DNA from: Candidatus Zixiibacteriota bacterium
GTDB taxonomy: Bacteria > Zixibacteria > MSB-5A5 > GN15 > JAAZOE01
Assembly: GCA_028700875.1 (NCBI GenBank)
Contig: JAQVRW010000029.1
Location: 1 to 14,936 of the forward strand
Length of the DNA stretch: 14,936 nt
Reading direction: 5' to 3'
In this document: positions 1 to 8,153 of the stretch, piece by piece
Numbering within the stretch: the stretch's first letter is position 1
Layout: each line of letters begins with the position of its first letter
Made by a program: the position numbers and the translations under genes
Notes under the pieces: generated by a model
Seen by the model: the letters and a program-made list of their open reading frames with translations, nothing else
The model's database searches: none
What the model was told of the DNA's origin: nothing

Positions 1-1268
1 TCGCGGTCAGCGGCAATCGCCTGCGGGTCGAGGTCGTGCGATGTCAGGCGGTGACTCCCGACGGCGTCTATATCGATATCGATGGTTCCGGCCGGTATCC
101 CGTGCGGGGCGAGGCGGAACTGACCGGGTCGGCAATGCCGGTGTATGTCGCGGTTGATCCGGCGGCCAAGAAGCCGGTCGGCGATCCCGATCCCGGCGAG
201 GACCTGCCCCGGATGCCGTATCTTCAGAACAGCTATTCGGTCCATCTCGGGCAGGCGCCGAATCTGCCGGAGGGGGGGTATATTCAGGTCGCCATGTTGA
301 CAGTCGGCGGCGGCGAGGTCACGTATGCTCGCGATTATTATCCGCCCTGTCTGACGCTTTACGGCGATGAACGGCTGGCGGAGAAGGCCTCCGAATTGCG
401 CAACCGTCTGGAGAACTTTTTGTCGCTGTCCACGCGGGCCTATATGGCGGTGGTCGCGCCGGGGGCGCTTAAGGGGGGCGGAACCGGTCTGCAAGAGGCC
501 TTCAAGGAGACGATCAACAGCCTGGTCTATCATCTGGCGGCGACGATCGATGATTTCGTGATCGGCCCAAACGCCGGTCATCCGTTATATCTGGTGCTGG
601 GATTCAAGAAGCTGTTCCGCGTCTTTTCGACGCTTTTAAACCTGCATCCCGGACTCAAAGACTATCTCAACGAGCAGTTTTTCACCAAGGAATTGCAAAC
701 CGACGTCGGCCGCTTCCTATCGGGGATCGATGGTTTCATCCTGTCGGAGTACAACCATCGCGACTTGGGCGGACAGATACAGACCATGGACGGCATCCTC
801 GATCAGATGCGCAGCGCGATCGCCTTTTTGGCCCAGACCAAGCGGGAATCGTTGGGCGAACAGGCGGTGGCCACCGAGACCCTGACCTATGCCGGACGGA
901 CCTACCACAACGCCCAGTACAAGTCGAACCGTCTGGAGCAGTCCGGCGAGTTGTGTTACCTGATGATCGACATCAGCGATCCGCGCCGGGTGAAAGACGA
1001 GGTGGTGCTGTTGTCGAAAGGGTTGTTTACCGATACGGAGTGGAGAAACATGCAGGTGCGGCTGGGTCTGAATCAGGCCCGCGGCTTGGGGGAAACCGAT
1101 CCGGTGGACGTGGACACCGTGGCGTTCGGCAACAAGGTGGCGCTGCATCCGCGCGACATGCTGGAGACCGCCTCGGTGCGCCAGATGACGTTGATTTTCC
1201 GGGGGGCGCCCGACGGCAGCAAGTTCGCCAACCTGAGTAAAATTGACCTGTTGGTCTATACGATGTAA
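1..1268 (+). CDS. tssK: T6SS baseplate subunit TssK, 5' end missing
   Basis: TssK is the cytoplasmic baseplate trimer that links the T6SS baseplate to the TssL/TssM membrane complex. About 421 residues are visible, against roughly 440-450 for the family. The frame is open to the window edge: the first full codon is at base 3, and the GTG at 36 is internal, so the true start lies upstream. Family hallmarks seen: a PDG segment after a strand near bases 50-80 (N-terminal shell domain), YPPCL at 339-353 with LYGDERL following (family pattern PPCL..as..L), HPLY at 579-590, and YNHRDL at 750-767 (family pattern Y.H.dL) in the helical middle domain. The C-terminal head domain follows. It ends 22 bases before the next gene on the same strand, consistent with one operon. 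The family call is firm. The T6SS subtype cannot be told from this gene alone. Confidence 0.85.
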   Translation, partial: AVSGNRLRVEVVRCQAVTPDGVYIDIDGSGRYPVRGEAELTGSAMPVYVAVDPAAKKPVGDPDPGEDLPRMPYLQNSYSVHLGQAPNLPEGGYIQVAMLTVGGGEVTYARDYYPPCLTLYGDERLAEKASELRNRLENFLSLSTRAYMAVVAPGALKGGGTGLQEAFKETINSLVYHLAATIDDFVIGPNAGHPLYLVLGFKKLFRVFSTLLNLHPGLKDYLNEQFFTKELQTDVGRFLSGIDGFILSEYNHRDLGGQIQTMDGILDQMRSAIAFLAQTKRESLGEQAVATETLTYAGRTYHNAQYKSNRLEQSGELCYLMIDISDPRRVKDEVVLLSKGLFTDTEWRNMQVRLGLNQARGLGETDPVDVDTVAFGNKVALHPRDMLETASVRQMTLIFRGAPDGSKFANLSKIDLLVYTM

Positions 1269-1290
1269 AACGATTGCGGCAGGATAAACC

Positions 1291-2217
1291 GTGGACATAA
1301 AAACCTATATCGATGATCTCTTCAAGTACCTGGAAGCGTTCGAAAGCGGGGCCGCCGAGTTCGACACCGAGGCGTTCCTGCAGACCTATAACGGGATCTA
1401 TACCGTTTTCCAGGCGATGCGGGAGAAACGCGACCGGGCCGTGGCGCTGGACCAGATCTTCCTGGAAAAGATCAAGAAGGTCCCGCTCAATGCCTCCGAT
1501 CTGCGTCAGATAGTCATCCAGATTCTGATCACCTATTTCGAATCGGAAGCCGATATCGACGGCCAGTCCAACAAGTCATATCTGTATTGCCGGGATTTGC
1601 GGCCGGTCAAGCGGGATATCGCCTTTTTCGAAAACACGCTGGCGCCGATGCTTTTCCGCGAGGGAAGCTTCAACAATAACCATCAGCTGAATTTCTTCCT
1701 CCTCAAGGAAATCGCCCGGTACACCAACAAGTTCGGAACCGATGTCCGGGCGGCGGCGATCAGCCCGGAAGATTTCAACGGCCTGTCCGACCCCATGAAG
1801 ATGTTGGAATTGATGCGGCGGCGGCTGGTGCTGGGAGATAAACTCCTGACCGACCGCACGACGCTTGAATTCCAGCTCCAGGGGATCGGGGTTTTCGGTA
1901 AACTGGGCAAGAAAAACAAGCTGTTGGAATACTATCTCACCCAGTGGGGGTATCTCCGCACGACCAGTTTCTGGGCGCGGTTCAAGCAGGGACTGGGACG
2001 GGTCTGGGGAAAGTTCAAAGGAGCGTTCGCCAGCGGGCGGTATTTCCGGCTGGTCATCACTCAGCGGTCGACGGCCTACCTGTTCTATACCGTGTTGCTT
2101 CTGTTCTGGTTGTTTCTGGCGATTTACGTTCCGATTATGTGGCGGAATTATTCACAGCATCGGCTGCAGGAATTTCAGAACCATGCGACGACCGTGCAGA
2201 GCGGCGGCGGGCAATGA
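1291..2217 (+). CDS. TssL-position inner-membrane protein with C-terminal anchor
   Basis: This 308-residue protein lies between tssK and a tssM-like gene, the usual place for TssL (DotU/IcmH), the inner-membrane partner that contacts both. Start: GTG at 1291 with AGGA six bases upstream. Residues 1-260 look helical and cytoplasmic. One strong hydrophobic helix spans about 263-285, followed by a tail of some 23 residues. A helical cytoplasmic body with a single C-terminal anchor is the TssL layout. However, the normal DotU core (the alanine-rich ..DE.. helix and the later W.e..l signature) is not recognisable, and the protein is longer than most TssL cytoplasmic forms. The TssL role is therefore inferred from position and topology, not from motifs. 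It could instead be a lineage-specific adaptor. A basic stretch just before the helix (about 225-255) favours an N-in orientation. Confidence 0.6.
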   Translation: MDIKTYIDDLFKYLEAFESGAAEFDTEAFLQTYNGIYTVFQAMREKRDRAVALDQIFLEKIKKVPLNASDLRQIVIQILITYFESEADIDGQSNKSYLYCRDLRPVKRDIAFFENTLAPMLFREGSFNNNHQLNFFLLKEIARYTNKFGTDVRAAAISPEDFNGLSDPMKMLELMRRRLVLGDKLLTDRTTLEFQLQGIGVFGKLGKKNKLLEYYLTQWGYLRTTSFWARFKQGLGRVWGKFKGAFASGRYFRLVITQRSTAYLFYTVLLLFWLFLAIYVPIMWRNYSQHRLQEFQNHATTVQSGGGQ

Positions 2218-2246
2218 AACGGCGGCCATAACGGCATGATTGGCAT

Positions 2247-4448
2247 ATGAAAATAAAATCGATATTCAAGATATTTCAGAGGGGCGCCAAGGCGGCGCAG
2301 AGGGCCAAGGGCAAGAAAGGGGCGGAGGGATTCGCCTGGCCGCCGGGTATACGGATCGGCATCTATGGCCATTCCAACTCCGGCAAGACGGTCTATTTCA
2401 CGGTCCTCAACGAAGACTGCAAAATTTCCAAGAAACTGCAGATATCGGTGACTGACAACGCCACCGCCGGCGAGTTTTTAGCCAACTATCGCGGCCTGTG
2501 GGGAGTCGGGACGGCCAGCGGTTCCGGGACGGTGGTGGACCTGCGCGGGGAAAAGAAATTCCCCGACCCGACCACGACCGAAAAGCTGCTGCTGTTCAAC
2601 GCCATCCTGGACCGCAAGAAGAAGGTGTCGGTGGTCGCCTACGATTACGGCGGCAAGGCGGTGTCCATCTCCGACCGCGATACCTCGGCCGAGAAGGTGG
2701 CCGACTTCATGGCCGGATGTGACGGTATCCTGTTTTTCTTCGATTCCAAGGTGATGGGAGCGGAACTGGAATGCCAGGCCCATGCGGCGTCGTTTGTCAA
2801 CATGCTGGAACTGCTGGCTCCGCTGAAGGTCCGGCTGCCGATCCCGGTCGCGTTGGTGGTTACCAAGGCCGATGTGCTCGAGGGATTTTCCGGCGACGAT
2901 CAGGTCACGCTGGTGCCGCCGGAAGATGAATATGTCGTTTCCGAGGATTTCGAGTCGTTCCTTGAAAAAGTCCTGGCCTTTCCGAAAGTCGCCGCCAGCC
3001 CGGTCTGGACCGGAACGGTCCGCAACGTGTTGATCAAACTGAAAGATTTCCTACGGGTCGTTGTCGGCCGGACGCTCGATTTCCAGGTTTTCTTCATTTC
3101 CTGCACGGGGCAGAAGCCGGAAAAAATCGGGGCCGATATCGGCCGTTCGCTTTATGCTCCGCCGCCCAAGATGCAGCCGGTCGGCGTCAAGGAACCGTTC
3201 TACTGGTTGTTGAAATCGATTATCCGTAACCGGCGCATCTCCACGTTCCGAAAGATCACCCGGTTCTTGGGTATACTCAGTTTGATCTGGATCGTTTTGT
3301 CGTCGCTGCCGTTCTTGTTCCATTTCCTGTTCCTCTACCCGCAGCCGCAGAAAGTGGAGAGCCGGATCAAGGCGGCCTACGGCGGCAGTCTGTACAGTTC
3401 GTCCAAGGATGACCGCGACAAGATCATCATGGCCTATAAAAATTACGAGCGGTCGCTGACGGTGAAGTGGTTCTTCGAGGAGTACCAGCAGCCGGCCTCG
3501 CGCATCTGGAACGCCTATTCCCGCTATGATAAGCAGGAAGCCGAGAAAGACCTGGACAAGTCGATCGATATCTTCGCCGGCATGGTCGCCGACACGACCA
3601 AGTGGCCGGCGTATAATCCCGGCGACGGCACGGTTATCCCGCGCGAAGAGCATAAGGTGCTGCAGGCGACGTTCGAAAACTATCATAAAGGGGACGAGAC
3701 CTCAATTCTGTTCGTGCGCAGCGGCCGGGTCTTGATGTACTGGACGCTCTTCATGACCGGGGTCGGCAATCCTACCGACACGACCGTGTGGCAGAAGATT
3801 CAGATGCAGGTGAGAACCGACCGGACGCTCCAGGCCACCAATCTCAGCCCCGCGGAAATGCGGTTGGGGGACGCCCTGACGGCCCACAAGATAGTCAAGG
3901 TGCAGGAAGCGGTGGCGGCCCAGGCGGTGACGGAACTGGATGATTTGATCAAGACGATCAACAGCAAACCATCGCCCGATTTCCGACTGGATACGGCAGT
4001 GACGCAGTTGCGGGAACTGAAAAGCAGTCTCAATCCGGCGGCGGATAAAGCCAATATCGGCATGATCGACAAGTATCTGGCCGCGGCCGACGTGTGGAAC
4101 AACGCCCGGAAGTATAAATACAAAATCGAAAGCGTACCCGGCGAGGGACATTTGCACGTGGAAGTGACATCGCGCGGCAAAGACCCGACCTGGGCGGTGC
4201 ATGAGACCATGGTCCCGGGGCATGAATATACGATATCATGGGCGTCCGGCGACGCCATCTATATCGCCCTGGATACTCTGGGACAAGCCGAAGATTGGGG
4301 CGATCGGGCCAGCGACAAGGTTCGTCTGGCCGGCAAGTTTTCGATATTCTACATGGACGGCGATATCCGCTTCGAGAATATCGGCAAGAAGGTGACGATC
4401 ACCTTCACGCCCGGCCTGTGGGATCAGATACCGAAACTGGGAAAGTGA
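2247..4448 (+). CDS. tssM: Reduced TssM/IcmF-like GTPase with one membrane helix
   Basis: TssM is the inner-membrane NTPase that spans the periplasm in the T6SS membrane complex. Seen here: Walker A GHSNSGKT at residues 41-48, a DYGG switch motif near 133, and a block near 194-213 (RLPIPV, TKADV, EGF) matching the TssM pattern RLPVYV..TK.DL..GF. A second TssM-like block (FFISCTGQ, then KEPFYWLL) precedes a single membrane helix at about 338-362. Some 370 residues then follow on the presumed periplasmic side and end in beta-rich sequence. Typical TssM is about 1100-1200 residues with two helices before the NTPase domain. This one is 733 residues, has only a basic leader of about 33 residues there, and a much shorter periplasmic part. 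The ATG at 2247 has no clear Shine-Dalgarno site and lies 29 bases after the upstream stop. TKAD suggests GTP rather than ATP. The family link is good; full function in a T6SS is inferred. Confidence 0.75.
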   Translation: MKIKSIFKIFQRGAKAAQRAKGKKGAEGFAWPPGIRIGIYGHSNSGKTVYFTVLNEDCKISKKLQISVTDNATAGEFLANYRGLWGVGTASGSGTVVDLRGEKKFPDPTTTEKLLLFNAILDRKKKVSVVAYDYGGKAVSISDRDTSAEKVADFMAGCDGILFFFDSKVMGAELECQAHAASFVNMLELLAPLKVRLPIPVALVVTKADVLEGFSGDDQVTLVPPEDEYVVSEDFESFLEKVLAFPKVAASPVWTGTVRNVLIKLKDFLRVVVGRTLDFQVFFISCTGQKPEKIGADIGRSLYAPPPKMQPVGVKEPFYWLLKSIIRNRRISTFRKITRFLGILSLIWIVLSSLPFLFHFLFLYPQPQKVESRIKAAYGGSLYSSSKDDRDKIIMAYKNYERSLTVKWFFEEYQQPASRIWNAYSRYDKQEAEKDLDKSIDIFAGMVADTTKWPAYNPGDGTVIPREEHKVLQATFENYHKGDETSILFVRSGRVLMYWTLFMTGVGNPTDTTVWQKIQMQVRTDRTLQATNLSPAEMRLGDALTAHKIVKVQEAVAAQAVTELDDLIKTINSKPSPDFRLDTAVTQLRELKSSLNPAADKANIGMIDKYLAAADVWNNARKYKYKIESVPGEGHLHVEVTSRGKDPTWAVHETMVPGHEYTISWASGDAIYIALDTLGQAEDWGDRASDKVRLAGKFSIFYMDGDIRFENIGKKVTITFTPGLWDQIPKLGK

Positions 4449-4467
4449 TAGCGGTGCCATCGTCAAT

Positions 4468-4474
4468 AAAGGAG
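4468..4474 (+). promoter_or_regulatory. Ribosome binding site that sets the start at 4481
   Basis: AAAGGAG followed by a six-base spacer and ATG at 4481. It decides against the longer reading frame that opens at 4238 inside the tssM-like gene. Confidence 0.75.
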
Positions 4475-4480
4475 CGAGCC

Positions 4481-5011
4481 ATGAACGGTATGTGGACAAG
4501 GAACGGCGCCATTCGATTTGCGGCAATCATCGCGCTATCGATGATACTGCTGGCCGCCTCGGTTCCGGCAGCGACCATCCAGTTGCCGCGCGGGACGGAA
4601 GTCAAGGTCAAGTTCGTCGCCGCGGCCAAGGTGTCTTCGGGGAATCTGGCCAAGGATGTCCCGGTGCTTTTCACCCTGGCCGAACCGGTAATCATCGGCG
4701 GGGAGACATTGGTCGAGGCCGGCGCTACCGGGACCGCCAAGGTGGTCGAGGTGGAGAAAGCGGGGAAGGCAGGCAAAGCGGGGTATATCAAAGTCGCCTT
4801 CGTTGATCTTGATCCGAAAGGGATTTACCAGACCGCCGACAAGGCGAAGATAAAACTCACCGGCGAAGTCGAGAACAAGGGCAAGGGGAAGAAGTTTATC
4901 TCCATGTTGTTTATCGCGGGTCTGTTTATCAAGGGCGGTCAGGGCGAGATTCCCGCCAATGTAGTGTATACCGCCAAGGTGGCCGAAAGCATCACGCTCG
5001 AAAACAAGTAG
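4481..5011 (+). CDS. Small exported protein of unknown function
   Basis: A 176-residue protein that I do not recognise as a named family. The start at 4481 is chosen for the AAAGGAG site and because a signal peptide follows directly: positive residues, a hydrophobic core at about 12-26 and a VPAA-type signal peptidase I site near 27-30. No lipobox cysteine is present. The mature part is beta-rich, with phrases such as LPRGTEVKVKF, then an INGGETLVEAG-like turn (actual residues IIGGETLVEAG), a Lys/Gly-rich loop and a strand ending in KIKLTGEV. This layout recalls small bacterial envelope proteins that regulate or line barrels, but no function follows. It lies 32 bases after the tssM-like stop on the same strand, so it is probably co-transcribed. 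TssJ, the usual outer-membrane lipoprotein partner of TssM, is not seen. This protein lacks a lipid anchor, so it would be at most an analogue. Confidence 0.7.
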   Translation: MNGMWTRNGAIRFAAIIALSMILLAASVPAATIQLPRGTEVKVKFVAAAKVSSGNLAKDVPVLFTLAEPVIIGGETLVEAGATGTAKVVEVEKAGKAGKAGYIKVAFVDLDPKGIYQTADKAKIKLTGEVENKGKGKKFISMLFIAGLFIKGGQGEIPANVVYTAKVAESITLENK

Positions 5012-5043
5012 ACGCGGATTGGTGTTATCGGGGGGAAGAACGA

Positions 5044-6135
5044 TCAGCGATTCGCGAGATTGCCCAGGGAGTCGGTTCTAACCAGATATAGGTCATCCCC
5101 CCCGTGGCCATAGGAGTTGGTCCAGCCGGCGAGGATAAAGCCGCCGTCGATTCCCAGAGTCAGGCAATTGGCGCCATCATCCTGCGCGCCGCCATAGGTC
5201 TTCTGCCAAAGTTTATTTCCCGAAGCATCGGTCTTGACCAGATGGGCGTCGAAATTACCGGCGCCGAATGAGTCGGTGAATCCGGCGACGGCGTACCCGC
5301 CGTCGGAAGTCTGGGCCACCGCGCAGGCTTCATCGCTGGAGGGGCCTCCAAACGTTTTTTGCCAGGTCAGATTGCCGGCGGCGTCGGTCTTGACCAGATA
5401 CATGTCCAAAATACCGGCCCCGAAGGAAAACGTGCGCCCGGCGATAATGTATCCACCGTCGCGGGTCGGGGCGACAGCGCTTCCCCGCTCGTCGGCCGAA
5501 CCCCCGAACGTTTTTTGCCAGGCAAGATTGCCATCCTCATCGATCTTCAGCATGTACACGTCCGAACTCCCGGCGCCGAAGGAGTAGGTGTCGCCGACGA
5601 TGATATAGCCGCCGTCGGAGGCCCGGCAGACGGCATGGCCTTCATCGACCGCCGTCCCGCCATACGTCTTGTTCCAGATTGAATTGCCTGCGGAATCGAT
5701 CTTGATGGCATAGACATCGTTGACCCCGGAACCGACCGCGGCGGCATACCCCGCCACGAGGTATCCCTCATCGGGCGCCCTGGCGACGGCATGGCCCCCC
5801 TGTGCCAGAGGGCCGCCGTATGATTTCTCCCAAACGGCCGCGCCGGAAGCATCGGTCTTGACCAACAGGACATCGGCGCTGCGGGTAATGAATGAATAGG
5901 TGTATCCGGCGACGGCGTATCCGCCGTCGGAATTGGCCAGCAAGGCCCGCGCGCCGTCATAGGAAGATGCGCCGAATGTTTTCTCCCAAGCAAGCTGTCC
6001 GGCAGGGTCGATTCCGATCAGGTAGGCGTCGGTACTTCCGGCGCCATACGAATCGGTGTATCCGGCGGCGACGATGCCGCCATCGGGCGTTTCCACAAGC
6101 GCAAGCCCGGATTCGTTGCCCGGTCCGCCGAAGGG
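5044..6135 (-). repeat. Seven in-gene propeller repeats, about 150 bases each
   Basis: Tandem coding repeats inside the lipoprotein gene. The best-preserved pair at DNA level shares the string AACGTTTTTTGCCAGG (as read on the + strand) starting at 5351 and 5507. That is a period of 156 bases, or 52 codons. Other units drift in DNA but keep the protein pattern. Confidence 0.85.
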
Positions 6136-7008
6136 GGCTTCGCTCAAAATTGGGGCGTGCATTTCAACCACGGCCTGGTCTGAATAAATGCCAGCGGTCG
6201 ACACCGGATCGCCCGCCAGATCAGTCAGACTTGAAATTGAGGGTTGAAAAACGACGGCAATGACTGAGTCACCCCAATCGGCATACGAACTCAACTGCAT
6301 CCTCGCCAGATGAGCATATCCCGAGGCATCGGTAAGGCTGGAAACCCGGTCACCCACGTTAACATTCAGGTAGACCGTTTCTGTCGCCGTGCTCCAGCTT
6401 AATTGGGAAAGACTATCGAGGGAGGCTCCTTTAATGATGGCAGTCGGGTCATAGATGCTGAATGGCCCGTTGTTGTAAGTCAGGACAATCGAAATCTGCC
6501 GGATGTTAGGCAAGTTATACACCAGGACATCAACGTAGAAAGAATCATTCATGATGTTGTACTGGTAGGTCGGCGTCAATTTCACCATCGGCACCACGGG
6601 GCGGAGGCTGATGGCCAGGTTGGTCGCGCCGCTGGACACGATGTCCGCATACGCTTCGCCGCGATATAACACGACGGGAGCGGCGACATTGCCGACGGCA
6701 GTGGTCAGGCCCTCGGCGATGAAATGCCGTCGGGTGCCCAGGGGAACTTCGATCTGTCCGGTCAGCAGATTCCCCTGAAGCTCCAGTGTGGTGACGATCG
6801 GTTCAAAGTCGGCGCCTTCGACAGTCAGGCGGTACGCATTGGCCATTTCGCCCTCAGCCGCGCCCAACCCTTTGGCATCGATGGCCACGGTTATGTTGGC
6901 CGATTGTTTGTTGGCGACGATTTTTTCGGCGCAACCTGAGGCCACGATGAGCGGGATCAGGCCAACCAGGAGAACCGCGACGAAACGAACAATGGATTTT
7001 TTTCGCAT
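5044..7008 (-). CDS. Lipoprotein with cohesin-like domain and seven-blade beta-propeller
   Basis: A 654-residue exported lipoprotein. The signal peptide ends in a lipobox (VASGC, Cys near 26). Residues 33-135 form a beta-rich N-terminal region. Residues of about 140-285 resemble a cohesin-like beta-sandwich (FYVDVLVYNLPNI, then LTYN, then a late G-rich loop). From about 290 to the end come seven repeats of about 50 residues, each with GGY..AGYT, a YLVKTD-like strand, SGN and W.KTFGG, as in SBBP-type beta-propeller repeats. The last blade lacks its W.KT strand, while an F-G-G strand precedes blade one. The start ATG at 7008 has GGGAG just upstream, overlapping the stop of the preceding gene, which lies 14 bases away. 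It is the last gene of the five-gene unit. Likely an envelope or surface binding protein; partner unknown. Confidence 0.75.
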   Translation of the reverse strand: MRKKSIVRFVAVLLVGLIPLIVASGCAEKIVANKQSANITVAIDAKGLGAAEGEMANAYRLTVEGADFEPIVTTLELQGNLLTGQIEVPLGTRRHFIAEGLTTAVGNVAAPVVLYRGEAYADIVSSGATNLAISLRPVVPMVKLTPTYQYNIMNDSFYVDVLVYNLPNIRQISIVLTYNNGPFSIYDPTAIIKGASLDSLSQLSWSTATETVYLNVNVGDRVSSLTDASGYAHLARMQLSSYADWGDSVIAVVFQPSISSLTDLAGDPVSTAGIYSDQAVVEMHAPILSEAPFGGPGNESGLALVETPDGGIVAAGYTDSYGAGSTDAYLIGIDPAGQLAWEKTFGASSYDGARALLANSDGGYAVAGYTYSFITRSADVLLVKTDASGAAVWEKSYGGPLAQGGHAVARAPDEGYLVAGYAAAVGSGVNDVYAIKIDSAGNSIWNKTYGGTAVDEGHAVCRASDGGYIIVGDTYSFGAGSSDVYMLKIDEDGNLAWQKTFGGSADERGSAVAPTRDGGYIIAGRTFSFGAGILDMYLVKTDAAGNLTWQKTFGGPSSDEACAVAQTSDGGYAVAGFTDSFGAGNFDAHLVKTDASGNKLWQKTYGGAQDDGANCLTLGIDGGFILAGWTNSYGHGGDDLYLVRTDSLGNLANR

Positions 7009-7022
7009 GATATCAGTTCTCC

Positions 7023-8153
7023 CTAAAAGGTGGTTCCCAAACCGAGCGACAGCTGATACCCGGAGAGATCATACCGGCCATCGTTGGCCTGCCCGGTGAA
7101 GTATTTGACGCCTACACCAAGGTTGACCGATTGGCCCAGTTTATGGCCGTACTCGAATCCGGCCGCGATCGTATGCGAGGAGCCGAAATCATATTCATTG
7201 GCTCCGATGATTCGCCATTCCACAAGCGGTCCGGCATGCCAGGTCGCGGATCGTGAAGACCAGGTTGCGGCGAGACTCATGAACAGTTCGTTGCCGTAAA
7301 TCTTAAGCTGGTCTCGGATGGTCTCGGCGGCGGTGGTGTCGTATGTAGTGTTCCGTCCCCGGATAAAATAGCGGGCGTCGCCGCTTAACGTCATGGTTTC
7401 CTGTCGATAGGCAAGCCCCGTATGGATGTCGAAGATGCGGCTTTGGCGGAAGACCTTATGGTCTTCCATCTTGTCCACCGAGTACGTGGCGAAGGTCATG
7501 TCGGCGATGAAACTCAGCTTATCATTGCGGGTATCGAGTCCGGCATTGAGGCTGAACATATCGCCGGGGTTGTAGTCGCCCATGCCGTCGAAGGCTTCAT
7601 AGGCGCCGTTCAACTGGAACGTCGCCGCCGCCCCATAACGGGTAGCGCCGGAGGCTCCGGCCAGTCCGGCGGTGGCGTTGACGCCGAGACCCTCGCCCAG
7701 CCGTCGGAGCGGGAAGGTCAGGAAATCATAGGCGAGGTATTCGGCCACCAGCCGTTCCTCGGTCAGATTCAGCGCCTTCTTCCCGGTGGGAAGATTGATA
7801 CCCAGGCTGAGCAGGACATGATCTTCCGCCAATGCCTGATTCAGTTGAAGACGGATATCGCTGAGACCCGACAGGGAATATGTTTCGGCTTCGGTTTTGA
7901 GGGAGTTGGAAGTCTCGGCGACGAACAGTCGCGCCTCGAGGTTATCCTTAAGGGGAACGAAGGCGTTGAGCGGTACCGTGAACTGGCTGATCTTGTCGCT
8001 GGCGAGCGCGCTTTCGACAGTCCAGCGGCAATAGTTCACGCGGGCGCCGACGGAAGCGGGTTGGCCGAAGACGATTTGCCCCTGGGCGGGGATGACGCCG
8101 AACAGCATCAGGGCGGTCAGCCCGACGCATAATATCCATTTACGGTCGCGCAT
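7023..8153 (-). CDS. Putative outer-membrane beta-barrel protein
   Basis: A 376-residue exported protein with a signal peptide (basic start, hydrophobic core at about 8-22, AQGQ cleavage site near 25). The rest shows many short amphipathic strands with alternating hydrophobic and polar residues, frequent Tyr/Phe/Trp and Asp/Asn-rich turns. It ends in a strand with a terminal phenylalanine (GLGTTF), the common BAM recognition ending of outer-membrane barrels. No specific family was recognised. The start ATG at 8153 overlaps the end of the preceding gene by 14 bases and has AGGGGG at 8160-8165 with a six-base spacer, so translation is probably coupled. Following two CsgG-like genes, it may form or anchor an envelope pore or receptor, but this is inferred from context only. 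Confidence 0.7.
   Translation of the reverse strand: MRDRKWILCVGLTALMLFGVIPAQGQIVFGQPASVGARVNYCRWTVESALASDKISQFTVPLNAFVPLKDNLEARLFVAETSNSLKTEAETYSLSGLSDIRLQLNQALAEDHVLLSLGINLPTGKKALNLTEERLVAEYLAYDFLTFPLRRLGEGLGVNATAGLAGASGATRYGAAATFQLNGAYEAFDGMGDYNPGDMFSLNAGLDTRNDKLSFIADMTFATYSVDKMEDHKVFRQSRIFDIHTGLAYRQETMTLSGDARYFIRGRNTTYDTTAAETIRDQLKIYGNELFMSLAATWSSRSATWHAGPLVEWRIIGANEYDFGSSHTIAAGFEYGHKLGQSVNLGVGVKYFTGQANDGRYDLSGYQLSLGLGTTF

Noticed and set aside
36..38. GTG at 36 as the start of the tssK gene
   Set aside because: The frame is open from base 3 and the residues before 36 continue the TssK N-terminal strand pattern, so the gene begins outside the window.
717..1298. Minus-strand frame of 193 codons opposite tssK
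   Set aside because: His/Gln/Arg-rich shadow of the TssK coding strand with no domain or ribosome site.
2236..2250. Four-codon reading frame (ATG ATT GGC ATA TGA) overlapping the tssM-like start
   Set aside because: It has no Shine-Dalgarno site and is short enough to be chance. It might couple translation, but nothing supports that.
4238..4480. Longer start for the small exported protein inside the tssM-like gene
   Set aside because: The extension is an out-of-frame shadow of tssM coding sequence, and the ATG at 4481 has a strong Shine-Dalgarno site followed by a signal peptide.
5012..5043. Intrinsic terminator between the two convergent units
   Set aside because: The 32 bases contain no GC-rich stem followed by a T run. 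The 19 bases at 13274-13292 also lack one.
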